From: a virus
IMG/VR virus record: IMGVR_UViG_3300032299_000164
Span: 1-33,234 of that record
Strand: one strand, 5' to 3'
Length of the DNA stretch: 33,234 nucleotides
Positions 9,401 through 16,657 of the stretch are shown piece by piece (position 1 is the first letter of the stretch; the number at the start of each line of letters is the position of its first letter). The translations under genes were made by a program, and so were the position numbers. The notes beneath the pieces were generated by a model. The model worked only from the letters and a program-made list of their open reading frames with translations, did no database searches and had not been told where the DNA came from.

Positions 9401-10861
9401 ATTTTTAGCAGTATCAGGAGGCGTGCCTAATGCAACCAATCGTTCGTATTCTTGTTGAACACGAGCTTCACGAACTGCATCGGGTGTTGTCTTTGGTATG
9501 GGTGGAGGTGGTGGAGGTGTCTCTTTTAAGTCATCGCTTGGACGCACTTCCCCAAGTTCACCTAAGTCCATATTTACAGGTTCTTTTTGCGCAGCAAGTT
9601 CAGCGTTGATTGCGGCTTCTTGCTCAGCCATCCTAGCGTTACGTAAATTAGAACGCGCTTCTAGTGGAGCAGTAACGACCCCGGCCAAAGCTTCAAGCAA
9701 CACATCGGCGGGTTTGTCATCACCTGTGGCTTTTTGTGCTATAAATTCACCGCCAGCACCGCCAGCCGTTTGGGTTGCCAGCTCTTTACCCCATGCCGCC
9801 ATCGTAGCTTTTTTAGCCGCAGTACCAGCAAGTTTACCTTCAGCAATAAGAGCCTGCGCAGGTTTTAGGAATTTACCAGCTACGCCCAGAGACAAGCCGT
9901 CAATTACACCAATAATCAAACCGCGTTTAGCGGCTTTATCGCGCATCTCTGCAATAATTTTTGGGTTGGACAACGCTTTAGATATTGCGTTTGCATCCAA
10001 CATATTGACGCCTTTGTCTTGCAAAACGTCAGCCATAACCGAACCATACTCAGTAGCACCTGATGTAGAGCCGCCAACAACAGACCTAGTTACAACTCCA
10101 GCGGGGCCGAGCACTAAAGCAGGAACCATACCGGGCAAAGATACCGCCACGGACTCCACCAACATGGTAAACGTTGCACGTGGGTTAGAAGCCAGAGCGG
10201 AGATAGCTTCGCCGTAGGTTTTGGAGTTGCCGATTGCTTCCATACCCGCACGGATATCTTGAGATGGGGCAGCGGCTGCTCTTTGTTTTGCATTGCGTGC
10301 CAATAAACGCCCTGCAGCATCGGCGTCGGCTACACCAGTCTGAAATAGGTAGCTTGTAGCAATATCGCCTAAACTTGCATCTACGCGCTTAAACATGTTG
10401 CCCGTTGCTTCTGCGGCATACTTTACGGGGGATTCAGTAAATTTAGTTTCAGGTGTGGCTTTAACCGTACCAGTGGGTTCAGCCCTAGCGCGAGGCGGCG
10501 CAGGTACAGCCATTGGCGCTTGCTGTTTAAAGTAGTCACTACCCCGTTGCTGCCCGTGCTTAATTACGTCCTCAAAATTAACACCCATGCTTTGGAGAGA
10601 CTGTTTTAATTTTGCTTGGTCAGCGCCCTCTTCAAGAAGGTTGACGGCATCGTCAAGCATTTCAATTCGATTTTTATACGGGGCGCGTTTAGGCGGCTCG
10701 GATACTTTTTCTACTATGGGAGTAGACGGGGCAGGCTTTGGCGCAGGAGGCTGCTTACTTTCTGCAAGTAAGTTTTGGACGGTAGAATCAATAACGTCTG
10801 GGTTTGTGCCGTCGGGAAACCTTAGAACTCTTCCATCCGCGAGTTTTGCCTCGATTGCCAT
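3422..10861 (-). CDS. Giant polyvalent virion protein: ART-like domain, AT-hooks, HExxH metallopeptidase, PLxRFG-like region
   Basis: This 2479-aa protein is the last gene of the virion operon. The N-terminus (ADGRVLRFPDGT) matches a motif I know from phage internal proteins. Residues 150-430 hold Gly/Ala-rich, membrane-like stretches, and a poly-Pro linker follows. An ADP-ribosyltransferase-like domain starts at YHGT 792-795, with FFGEDLSTAQRYA and, near residue 1000, LGYDGIRFSDD. Two AT-hook cores follow, KRGRP at 1054-1058 and GRGRP at 1125-1129. A zinc metallopeptidase shows HELLH at 1315-1319 and a candidate third ligand Glu1393 in NPHEFLAYG. FFPFVRDEGDFW near 1705 resembles the PLxRFG motif. 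Hydrophobic segments lie near 1920-1950 and 2145-2177. A basic, charged helix closes the protein. An ejected effector and channel protein is inferred. The start has AAAGGGG before ATG. Confidence 0.85.
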   Translation of the reverse strand: MAIEAKLADGRVLRFPDGTNPDVIDSTVQNLLAESKQPPAPKPAPSTPIVEKVSEPPKRAPYKNRIEMLDDAVNLLEEGADQAKLKQSLQSMGVNFEDVIKHGQQRGSDYFKQQAPMAVPAPPRARAEPTGTVKATPETKFTESPVKYAAEATGNMFKRVDASLGDIATSYLFQTGVADADAAGRLLARNAKQRAAAAPSQDIRAGMEAIGNSKTYGEAISALASNPRATFTMLVESVAVSLPGMVPALVLGPAGVVTRSVVGGSTSGATEYGSVMADVLQDKGVNMLDANAISKALSNPKIIAEMRDKAAKRGLIIGVIDGLSLGVAGKFLKPAQALIAEGKLAGTAAKKATMAAWGKELATQTAGGAGGEFIAQKATGDDKPADVLLEALAGVVTAPLEARSNLRNARMAEQEAAINAELAAQKEPVNMDLGELGEVRPSDDLKETPPPPPPIPKTTPDAVREARVQQEYERLVALGTPPDTAKNMAARRVADAIKAENKTAAIKIPESREEQITQELIAAGVPPQQAKLDAQQLAQEEAQADELAKDETGGTTNIVEPISTPSGESVSVVGQSSAEPPAAGVGVAEPSGVVPTGQDVAGVTAGETVEPFALKGQSKDVSDLLTFLEKRDVLLKQLEEVNNETNAAVDQLTELGSGRAASVLGDDGKPLVLDEKGQFDADKRDAAKAATEARLQEGRDKFNAIAKQIDELDAAREASKGTPTETKPSPFTLTRGAVTPEAVRTLSDEQLDTELTNTSLSDAEYDLVKTEITQRQEKAAPKATPEKATTLYHGTNTQYDTLDPEKSGGMIFFGEDLSTAQRYAQNGGGGRARLDNTQKYIVTDRGVVYELDGETWKAVGVAPEEGLINQDTIQPLDKAYPSLSQAEAEEMTNPDSGTAGVVPKTSRIITQDFSGLKLLDISTPEGRDVIAGLTPTTRVGSDLVDAAKFDARDKTDPDSTTQLNSGFWGITKFSSTYGDQLKKDIIGPLKALGYDGIRFSDDQHSSVGLFDTGLDKTKSPTKTKGTTGGIETSKTVKTTQEGQAASGAGAGKGKRGRPSVQQRHVVTENSEGGFDHVTDGEVTATYKNKKQAIAAVNLAKAKDRGDTARVAQYQAELDKALTSTGRGRPAKATSEDGTAELSREDKVELDALEAALETYNSPVGKDSVANSAMYISEVANDPTAPKAVRERAKQMLEDDVDPKDIPKKLRSSEAKVAKPDTGFSKLTTGSQAITHIVKTGNMFQRFVAERIRNFMVGVKFVVVEKGDATPAKILEELKGARGLFVYTPGSKDRTVYVRGASFGDQQGINVITVLHELLHAATASRIDAGLLKGFKNASLQKFMREMEGIMKRADQEYKELTYLDMVSEDVLDIVGKTYNPKTDSYDIFTNPHEFLAYGMSSPEFQKFLMRVQGTRKETSIFSKFTNSIRDLFGIKAGEATAFSDLIDITDKMLGTRLTKVDTKGGALPQKINYTPPEFDEDADKGEQKELRTAKELTKARVKAEITYQQSADSQKVKNAGLLQKLRDPEKAKILFKGAWKKMSRGQRAVAVQLPTWDFLADWVKNDLPQVQQALDLHNDMKGMTKALLEAAEERIRVTRNAFKADKTLEAKLEKMVYETTDAQYDPSDTTQKVRDKVFDNGYKALGAKGQELYKMWRDYYVDMGDLFIELLDEQVRGISGLTDEVKSNLAAVIRQTYETKDRIKPFFPFVRDEGDFWLAVGKSSSPTRAFYIYESATERDEDAARIAGEKRQSIEEMRDSGEMELGDDLDALRNTARDSSQLLTSIFRAIDAIKLPAGDTEGTTNAYKENLKDSVYQVFLNTMPEQSFRLMFRHRKGRGGYRTDLIQNTAKTAAKMSVQLARLKYAQKMRNVTSAARDSIVGREYLLPYVKELERRVATVLSPRPQDVWDAVAGVANRVTYLWTLTSASTALIQPISIYVSALPILAANHGFSPIRTAKELGKMITYLNQYGVIKENVDGTHRYVAPSIANAKNLPADEKRAIQAMTRMNVAQSTYVAQVYDYSQTPVSDLESVRGRGKEAAYLITGALMHNMERLTREVVYLASYRLGKQRGLSEADAIKQAADDTREALGDYETTNKPRWMQRGVGRVAFAMKMYPVVMIQQLVGNFLKMIPFFNKEGKKEALAKFIGIYMTAGSIAGLAGIPAYSILIHGIVAGLKDKVDEEDLPEELKDMDPEMWLREVYMPQKFGEYSVGGVPLDEWIMDGPINAITGWSISSRIGLNDIWAKDGKSTKDVKEAAAGFLAAYFGGPTLSVATSMLDAVEQYMLGDYEKGNEKMMPKPIRDFLLAQKYDVEGIKSATGVELVAPENVKTSEKVGQIIGFAPALTASVKEAGFKMLSKEQDILNERSKILRRLDIQNRKGTDEGNAKFEKIMDKEVEDFNKRYPDYTLKIADVKKSLKTKEDQRQRSPAGVTTTKKFYGVGDEAISNLEKKLERREKEMEERRYIELRGLAEKNPR

Positions 10862-10870
10862 AAAACCCCT

Positions 10871-12436
10871 TTAATTGATTCGCTTACCGTTTGCATCGTA
10901 GTTTAATACAGTCCCGGGTTTAGCGGAAGAGGTTGCAGCGGGGGCAGCGGCTGGGATGTAGTCTACCGCCTTATTGGGGTCAAAGTCATCAGCACCAGCG
11001 TTAGGGTTCTTTGTCATCCAACCACTCTTATACGCTGCTTCAGCGGCTTTTTCATCCCCACCATTAGCCTCAACGTATTTTTTCCAAGCAGTTTTTTTGT
11101 ACTGTTTAAAGTCAGCAAGAGCGGTTTGCGCGGCAGTATTTTCTTTAGATTTAATTATATCTGCTGCTCTAGTACCCGCAGTTGGCCCTTCTTTGCCCAG
11201 ACCAAGAATTTCTTTACGACCTTTGATCTTGGCTTCCAGAATTGGAATTTGTGGGTCGTTAGGATCCTTAGCCTTCATCTCAATGAGCCTGTCCTGCATA
11301 GCACCCGTAGTACGATCTAATGGCTGTTCTTTATCTGTACCCGTACCAGCGCCTTTACCAGCGGGGCGCAAAGATTGCAGTGCTTTAGAGTCTAAAGTAC
11401 CCAGAGCAACGGCTTTATTAAGTTTAAATCTGTTGGCATCAGACTTAGCTTTGCGTGCGGTTTCTATAGCAGCTTGCGCACCACGAATATCACCCATGCG
11501 CTCTTTACGTTGCGCGTCGGCCAAAGCAAACTGCATTTGCTCAATAGAGCGCTGTTCATTTATGTCGGCACGTTGCACTTCACCCATCTCTTTTGCAAAC
11601 GCAGGGAATGCTTTTGCTGCACCTCGGGCTAAAGTATTACCCTCAAGAACAGCGCCAGCGGCGGCTAACAAAGCCAAACCTTCTCCTTGGCTCTTGCTCT
11701 TACTCCGTGCTTCTTCACGCTCTTTAAGTCGTTTATTAGCTGGCGCATAAATATCTGGCCCGGCGTTTTTCTGGGAAAAATCAAAAAAATCTTGACGAAT
11801 CTTTTTAGCTTCATCCAACGTAAAGTCGTCGTCTTTGAGTCCTTGAATTTCTCTACGGGACTCTAAATAGTTTTGGAACGCTTCATCCCGCATAGCCGGA
11901 TTGCCTTCAGTTGTCGTATCGTCTGCGGTAGGCTGAGTGACTCCGGCTTCGGCTAACAACCTAGATAAAGGATCGTCTGTAGTTGCATTGGCTACCATTC
12001 CCTCACCGCTATTCAAACCACCCGATTGAAACGCAACAATACCGCCTTCGGCGTAGTCTTCTTCGGGTGTGTACATACCAGCCAAACCACCGGAAGCGGC
12101 TTGCATAGTAGGTTGTGGCATCGGAGCACGTTGTTGCGGGGGCATACCTTGTGGCGGCATACCCTGACCACCCATTGCGCCGGGCACCATTGCACCTAAA
12201 CCTTGCTGCATAGGATTAGGGGCTAAATTTTGAGCAACAATAGAAGGAGATGAAGTTGGCTGTTGTGCCTGACCTGCCATGGCCATCATGTCGGCTTCTT
12301 TGACTAACTTCAGTGCGTTAAGCGCTGTATAAGAATCTAAACTTCTGTCAGGACTTTGGCCCATTACTGCGGCACGTAGCACATCAGGAGTTTTTCTGTA
12401 CTTTGCGGCATAGACAGATGCCATATCAATTGCCAT
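10871..12436 (-). CDS. Putative internal virion protein (coiled-coil, Gly/Pro/Met-rich)
   Basis: This 521-aa protein lies 9 bases upstream of the giant gene in the same operon. A helical N-terminal 60 residues is followed by a Pro/Gln/Met-rich linker, then the conserved-looking segment GGLAGMYTPEEDYAEGGIVAF at about 113-133. Next come a long charged helical stretch (about 200-440, with repeated Ala/Arg/Glu/Gln heptad-like pattern) and a short tail, VLNYDANGKRIN. The size and place before a giant protein resemble T7 gp15 before gp16, which suggests an ejected or inner-core protein. That is an analogy of position, not a sequence match. The ATG is preceded by AAGGAAAT. The YAEGGIVAF motif recurs in altered form in neighbouring virion proteins. 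Confidence 0.65.
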   Translation of the reverse strand: MAIDMASVYAAKYRKTPDVLRAAVMGQSPDRSLDSYTALNALKLVKEADMMAMAGQAQQPTSSPSIVAQNLAPNPMQQGLGAMVPGAMGGQGMPPQGMPPQQRAPMPQPTMQAASGGLAGMYTPEEDYAEGGIVAFQSGGLNSGEGMVANATTDDPLSRLLAEAGVTQPTADDTTTEGNPAMRDEAFQNYLESRREIQGLKDDDFTLDEAKKIRQDFFDFSQKNAGPDIYAPANKRLKEREEARSKSKSQGEGLALLAAAGAVLEGNTLARGAAKAFPAFAKEMGEVQRADINEQRSIEQMQFALADAQRKERMGDIRGAQAAIETARKAKSDANRFKLNKAVALGTLDSKALQSLRPAGKGAGTGTDKEQPLDRTTGAMQDRLIEMKAKDPNDPQIPILEAKIKGRKEILGLGKEGPTAGTRAADIIKSKENTAAQTALADFKQYKKTAWKKYVEANGGDEKAAEAAYKSGWMTKNPNAGADDFDPNKAVDYIPAAAPAATSSAKPGTVLNYDANGKRIN

Positions 12437-12445
12437 GATATTTCC

Positions 12446-13471
12446 TTAGACCAAGTTGTTCAAAGCAAGTGCGCCGAGACCGCCGCCATTAGACATAGCC
12501 ACACCGCCGTTAGCCATACCAGCAAGCTTGCTAATACCAGCCGCACCAAGACCTAAAGCAGTAATGTTTTGCGCTGTAGAAGGGGGAGCTTGATACAAAG
12601 CCGAGCCAGTCTGAGTTAGTGGTGCGCCACGGAGAATATCCGACATAAAGCCTATTTGCTTGTATGGGTAGTTCTGGAAGTTTAAGTAATCCTGATACTT
12701 GGTATCAAGGTCTTTTTGCACCTGCGCTTGTTGTTGCAAGCCATACTGATTCTGCAGTGCATTAATACCCATACCTTGCTGATATTGGGTGTTACCTAAA
12801 TTACCAAGCGTGTTTGCGCCAGTCAGTGCTGTCTGTAAACCTTGAAGGCCAAGACCCGCACCAAACTGACCTTGTTGTGCATTTAGTTGAGCAGCGTTTG
12901 CAGTCGCGGCTTGCTCGGCATTAAACTGTCCCATGCCTTGTTGGTAAGCGGCTTGCTGACCTTGGGCCATGATATCGCCTTGTTGACGAGCTAAGTTACC
13001 TGCGGCTTGAGCACGCATTAAATAATCACCACTACCACCAAATGCACCTGAACGGGCAGCTTGGGCACCTTGCGCTTGTTGGGCGATAGCTGCTTGGCGT
13101 ACGGCGTCTTGTTGTTGACGTGCCACCACATTGTTCATGTACGGAGACATGTAGCTCTCAGCCATCTGAGGGCTGGTAAACGATTTAGTTTGGTACGGGT
13201 TGTATGTGTAGCTAGTATTAAGTGCGCCCAAACCAGCCGAGCCAGCCATAGCAGTCGCATCTTGCAACTGACCTTGAGGTGTCATCACCGCCGCATTTTC
13301 ATACGACAACTGTTGTAACGGAGTGAACTGTGCAACCCGCTCGGGCTGGTACTGCATGTACGGTTCGTCAAACAAAGACTCTGCTCGGCCTAACAGTCTT
13401 TCTGCGTACGGTGCAACTTGGGGTGCAAAGCCTATTTGCTGTTGCGTTACTTGTGTTGGAGTATCAGCCAT
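12446..13471 (-). CDS. Putative internal virion protein, Gln/Ala-rich
   Basis: This 341-aa protein is strongly enriched in Gln, Ala and Gly. Residues 110-200 are a helical QQQDAVRQAAIAQQAQ-type stretch carrying the element AARSGAFGGSG, which I know from internal proteins of many environmental podoviruses. The C-terminus is hydrophobic and Gly-rich (LGLGAAGISKLAGMANGGVAMSNGGG), so it could insert in or lie against a membrane. The gene is 11 bases from the 958-aa gene and 9 bases from the 521-aa gene, with a strong AAGGAG ribosome site. By order and composition it is a candidate counterpart of T7 gp14, the outer-membrane part of the ejection channel. Function is inferred only. Confidence 0.65.
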   Translation of the reverse strand: MADTPTQVTQQQIGFAPQVAPYAERLLGRAESLFDEPYMQYQPERVAQFTPLQQLSYENAAVMTPQGQLQDATAMAGSAGLGALNTSYTYNPYQTKSFTSPQMAESYMSPYMNNVVARQQQDAVRQAAIAQQAQGAQAARSGAFGGSGDYLMRAQAAGNLARQQGDIMAQGQQAAYQQGMGQFNAEQAATANAAQLNAQQGQFGAGLGLQGLQTALTGANTLGNLGNTQYQQGMGINALQNQYGLQQQAQVQKDLDTKYQDYLNFQNYPYKQIGFMSDILRGAPLTQTGSALYQAPPSTAQNITALGLGAAGISKLAGMANGGVAMSNGGGLGALALNNLV

Positions 13472-13482
13472 TTATTGGCTCC

Positions 13483-16359
13483 TTATGCGGGAAGATGTTT
13501 ATCAGAACGGCTGTTCTTAGCCACTCGACCTTTGCCGACTGTGCCTCGGCGAGCTCTTTGTACACGATCCATCATTGCATATAGTTTACGTGCACCGGCT
13601 TCGGTTGAGCCGTTACCCAACTCAGACACAATACGTGCAGGTACTACAAATTCACCGTCGGCGAGTCTAGCGGGGCGCTTATTGCCAATCGTTGCAGGGA
13701 TGGAGTCAGACACACCATCGCCGGGGCCGCGAAGCAAGCGACCACCATCTGAGTAATCGCCAAGGTCAAACTGCTGAGACATACCTCCGCGAGCCATAGT
13801 TAAAGCAGCTAAGCCGCCTCTAGCCAATAAACCACCCGCAGCTTTAAGTGGGCGTTTTTGAGCTTTACCATAACGTTGATAATGTTCATAAGCGGCGGCA
13901 GCAAGGTCATCCTTAGTACCAAAATTAGCTTTGCCAGCATCTAATTCAGCTTGTACGTCTGGGTTGGCTTTTAAGTACGCAGCATAGTCAAAGTTTGTTT
14001 TAAAGTCTGCTTCCGTTTTCTCGTCTACTTTAGTCTGGTCAATCTTACCGTCTTCACCGACCAAGTCTTTAGCGCCCGTAAACAGCTTACTGATCTCGTT
14101 AATTGGTCTACCAGATGCTAGAGCAATTTGTTCAGGCGACAAGTTGTTTGTAGTTGCCCAAGTGTAGAACGCATCTGTAGACGGCTTATTATCCATGAAC
14201 GTTTTAACGTCGGCAACTGTTAAGTTTGAAGACTTTTTACCATCTTTGTCGTACGTTGGAATAGCGTACTCAGGGTTAACTTCGTACTTGCCGTTTTTAA
14301 AGATATACATTTTGCTAGATGAAGCAACCGGCATTTTCATAACCGACTCGGCGTAAGACTTGGCAATCTGACCGTCTTCTGTATAAGGTACGGGGCTGTA
14401 TTTTGTTTTACCTGTAAGGTAATCCATAGCTTGCTTAGAACCGCCCGTAAGTTTGAAACGGTCTTCAAGTTCTTTATACGTCTTAGGTACAAAAATGGCT
14501 TTGTTAACACCTAAGCTACCGCCACCTTTTTCATACACATCACGTAAGTTGGCCATACCAGTGAAGCCACCCTCTGGGATACCGGGAATGTCAGGGCGGG
14601 TTGTAATCGTGCCGTTAGGATTGATTGTGGTTATACCTGCACCACTTACGCCAACAGGAAGCGCTGTACTGGCTGCTGTAGAAATATCAGTTGGCGTAGT
14701 TACGTTAGTCGTAGTAGTCTGTGTTGCGCCGATGTTTGGAACACACTGTCTTACTGTTGGATCGTAGTGGTATCCAGTTGGGCAAGTAGGAAATGTTTCA
14801 GTTACACCTATAGGCACACAAGTTTTGCCATCTATACTTTTCTTGTACCCGGGGCCGCACACTACGTCATTTTCTACTACCGCTTTAGGTTTAAACAGGT
14901 TAGCAAAGTCAACGCCCGTTGCGTTTTTAATATCTCTTTGATTGATTCCAAGACGATCCATCTCAGCAAGTGACATGTTTTGTGCCTGCGCTACAGTTAT
15001 TTTTCCTGCATTGATTTGGTCTTGTAGACTGCCTGCAACTTGGTTAATGTTGGTATACATCCCTGCCAAGCCGCCCACGTCTCCTTTTAAGTCGCCTGCT
15101 TGATACCCAAATGTATTGTAAAAGTCTTGTGCTGCTTTAGGGGCTGTTGTTATACCTGCCGTATCATCTAATCTATGCGTAAGCGCGTATTGTGCGGATT
15201 GAGATAATCCAGAATTTTGAAGAGCGGTTGCTAGATTTTGACCCGTTAAACCAACGTCCGCAGTATATGCGTTAAATTGGTCTGCGGTTATGTTAGGCGT
15301 TACAACTGCATTTACAAAACGTTTTTCAAAGTCACCTTGGTTAGCTTGCGTTCCTGTAGCCCGTCCTATGTCGGCAGCAGACACATCATACTTTTGCATG
15401 TCAGCGGCAATCTGTGCGTCAAGTGCCCCAGATTTTAATTTGCTTTGGTCAAGCCCTTTGAAATAATCAAAAATTATTTGGTCATTTACCAACGGGCCAC
15501 CACCAGCATAACCAGCGATACCACCTTCAGCCATACGCACAACAGGCTCACTCTTCTGCGTAAAATCTAATTGGCCGGGGTTGTAGCCACCGTCGTTCAT
15601 ACCCATAAGGCCACCACCCGCTGCTCTAGTCGGCGATGCTTGATATGGGGCTCCAGCAACGTACTGACCGCCAAAATAAGAGTAAGGCGTAATCATGCCG
15701 GGTTTAGTGACAGTCTGAGGCATGTTAGATTTAACATTTGCGCCAGCAAGAATAGCTGGGCCAGCGGCCATCATTAAGGGGGTTGCTAAAGACTTAGCCA
15801 TACCCATTGGGTTATTTTTAAACGCATCCGCCCCATACGATAGTTTCTCAAAGGGCGTAGCCGCAGCCATCCGGTCTGCAACCTGCTGTTGTAGTAAAGC
15901 GTCTTTTGCTCCTGCCCCAGCAATATCTAATTCAGCCAATAATTCGGGGGTCATTGTTAAACCCCTTGCTGCTTCTGCAGCACCAATAGTAGAAGCCCCC
16001 GCTTCTGTGAGACCGGCAGTCAGATTTGCGCCACCATAGGCACCAAGACCCGCACTAATACCCTTACCGAGATCGCCTGTACGCGCAGTTTCAACACCAC
16101 CTACTATCATGGCAGCGGTTGCTGGATCGATCGTACCGCCAGAGATATAGCTAATACCTGCGCCAATAATACTTGGCAATAACTTCTCTAAAAAGTTAGC
16201 TTCGGGTAGTCCCGTCTCAGGATTAATCGTAAGCGTGCCGCCATGATGTTCAGCCAAAGCTTGTAGTCCCTGCACTTCACGTGGGGACATGTGGATAAGC
16301 ATCGAGTCAGGGCCGCGACCCTTGGATGCCATGTGGTCGGCTAGTACAGCAAGGCTCAT
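13483..16359 (-). CDS. Large mosaic virion protein with SDSIPA/GEFVVPA C-terminal domain
   Basis: This 958-aa protein begins with GRGPDSMLIHMSPREVQGL, followed by a Gly/Ala-rich, partly hydrophobic region (about 60-250). Several short M/YAxGG-type motifs occur. Residues about 497-541 hold two tandem modules with Cys, Gly-Tyr and CVP (CGPGYKKSIDGKTCVP and CPTGYHYDPTVRQCVP). Around 790-835 there is a DYAAYLKANPDV...HYQRYG element like the NPDV repeats of bacterial surface proteins. Residues 873-927 contain GDGVSDSIPATIG and ADGEFVVPA, a motif shared with tape-measure-type and other phage structural proteins. The tail is basic. It probably belongs to the internal or tail core set; an exact role is not visible. 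A GAGAGG-like site precedes the ATG. Confidence 0.65.
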   Translation of the reverse strand: MSLAVLADHMASKGRGPDSMLIHMSPREVQGLQALAEHHGGTLTINPETGLPEANFLEKLLPSIIGAGISYISGGTIDPATAAMIVGGVETARTGDLGKGISAGLGAYGGANLTAGLTEAGASTIGAAEAARGLTMTPELLAELDIAGAGAKDALLQQQVADRMAAATPFEKLSYGADAFKNNPMGMAKSLATPLMMAAGPAILAGANVKSNMPQTVTKPGMITPYSYFGGQYVAGAPYQASPTRAAGGGLMGMNDGGYNPGQLDFTQKSEPVVRMAEGGIAGYAGGGPLVNDQIIFDYFKGLDQSKLKSGALDAQIAADMQKYDVSAADIGRATGTQANQGDFEKRFVNAVVTPNITADQFNAYTADVGLTGQNLATALQNSGLSQSAQYALTHRLDDTAGITTAPKAAQDFYNTFGYQAGDLKGDVGGLAGMYTNINQVAGSLQDQINAGKITVAQAQNMSLAEMDRLGINQRDIKNATGVDFANLFKPKAVVENDVVCGPGYKKSIDGKTCVPIGVTETFPTCPTGYHYDPTVRQCVPNIGATQTTTTNVTTPTDISTAASTALPVGVSGAGITTINPNGTITTRPDIPGIPEGGFTGMANLRDVYEKGGGSLGVNKAIFVPKTYKELEDRFKLTGGSKQAMDYLTGKTKYSPVPYTEDGQIAKSYAESVMKMPVASSSKMYIFKNGKYEVNPEYAIPTYDKDGKKSSNLTVADVKTFMDNKPSTDAFYTWATTNNLSPEQIALASGRPINEISKLFTGAKDLVGEDGKIDQTKVDEKTEADFKTNFDYAAYLKANPDVQAELDAGKANFGTKDDLAAAAYEHYQRYGKAQKRPLKAAGGLLARGGLAALTMARGGMSQQFDLGDYSDGGRLLRGPGDGVSDSIPATIGNKRPARLADGEFVVPARIVSELGNGSTEAGARKLYAMMDRVQRARRGTVGKGRVAKNSRSDKHLPA

Positions 16360-16393
16360 AGTTGCCTCTCAAAATGGGGGTTGTTTGATAATA

Positions 16394-16657
16394 TCATGCT
16401 TTAATTCTTAGGGGGTAACTTGTTGCAGTTCCGCCCGAAATGTCGCGGTACACATCGCCTGATCTAAGAGCGTCAAAGTCAGCGCTTGTTGGTAGTGTTT
16501 CAATGTTTAAATTCAGCGACGCGCCGCCCATGTCGCCGGGGTTGTTTAACTGATTAAAGTACAGGCGCAAGACGTTGTTTAGCTGACTAAAATAGCGGCT
16601 TTCATACTGCTCTGGAGCCAGCGGCAGGCTTGGTGGGACTGCGTTTAGTTCAGCCAT
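16394..16657 (-). CDS. Small conserved phage protein
   Basis: This 87-aa protein starts with its ATG overlapping the stop of the gp10-like gene by one base (TAATG), so translation is coupled. It has a Pro-rich N-terminus, a helical FSQLNNVLRLYFNQLNN segment, then LNLNIETLPTSADFDALRSGDVYRD and a short C-terminal strand. This layout is familiar to me from small proteins encoded beside tail genes of environmental phages, but I know no function. Its position between the tail hub candidate and the internal proteins suggests a tail or core accessory role. Confidence 0.7.
   Translation of the reverse strand: MAELNAVPPSLPLAPEQYESRYFSQLNNVLRLYFNQLNNPGDMGGASLNLNIETLPTSADFDALRSGDVYRDISGGTATSYPLRIKA

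Noticed and set aside
9498-10217. 239-aa and nearby 200-aa plus-strand frames
   Set aside because: They are antisense to the Ala/Glu/Pro-rich part of the giant gene, where long shadow frames are expected.
10974-11750. 258-aa open frame on the plus strand
   Set aside because: It is fully antisense to the 521-aa virion gene, with Ser/Ala/Leu-rich shadow composition and no ribosome site.
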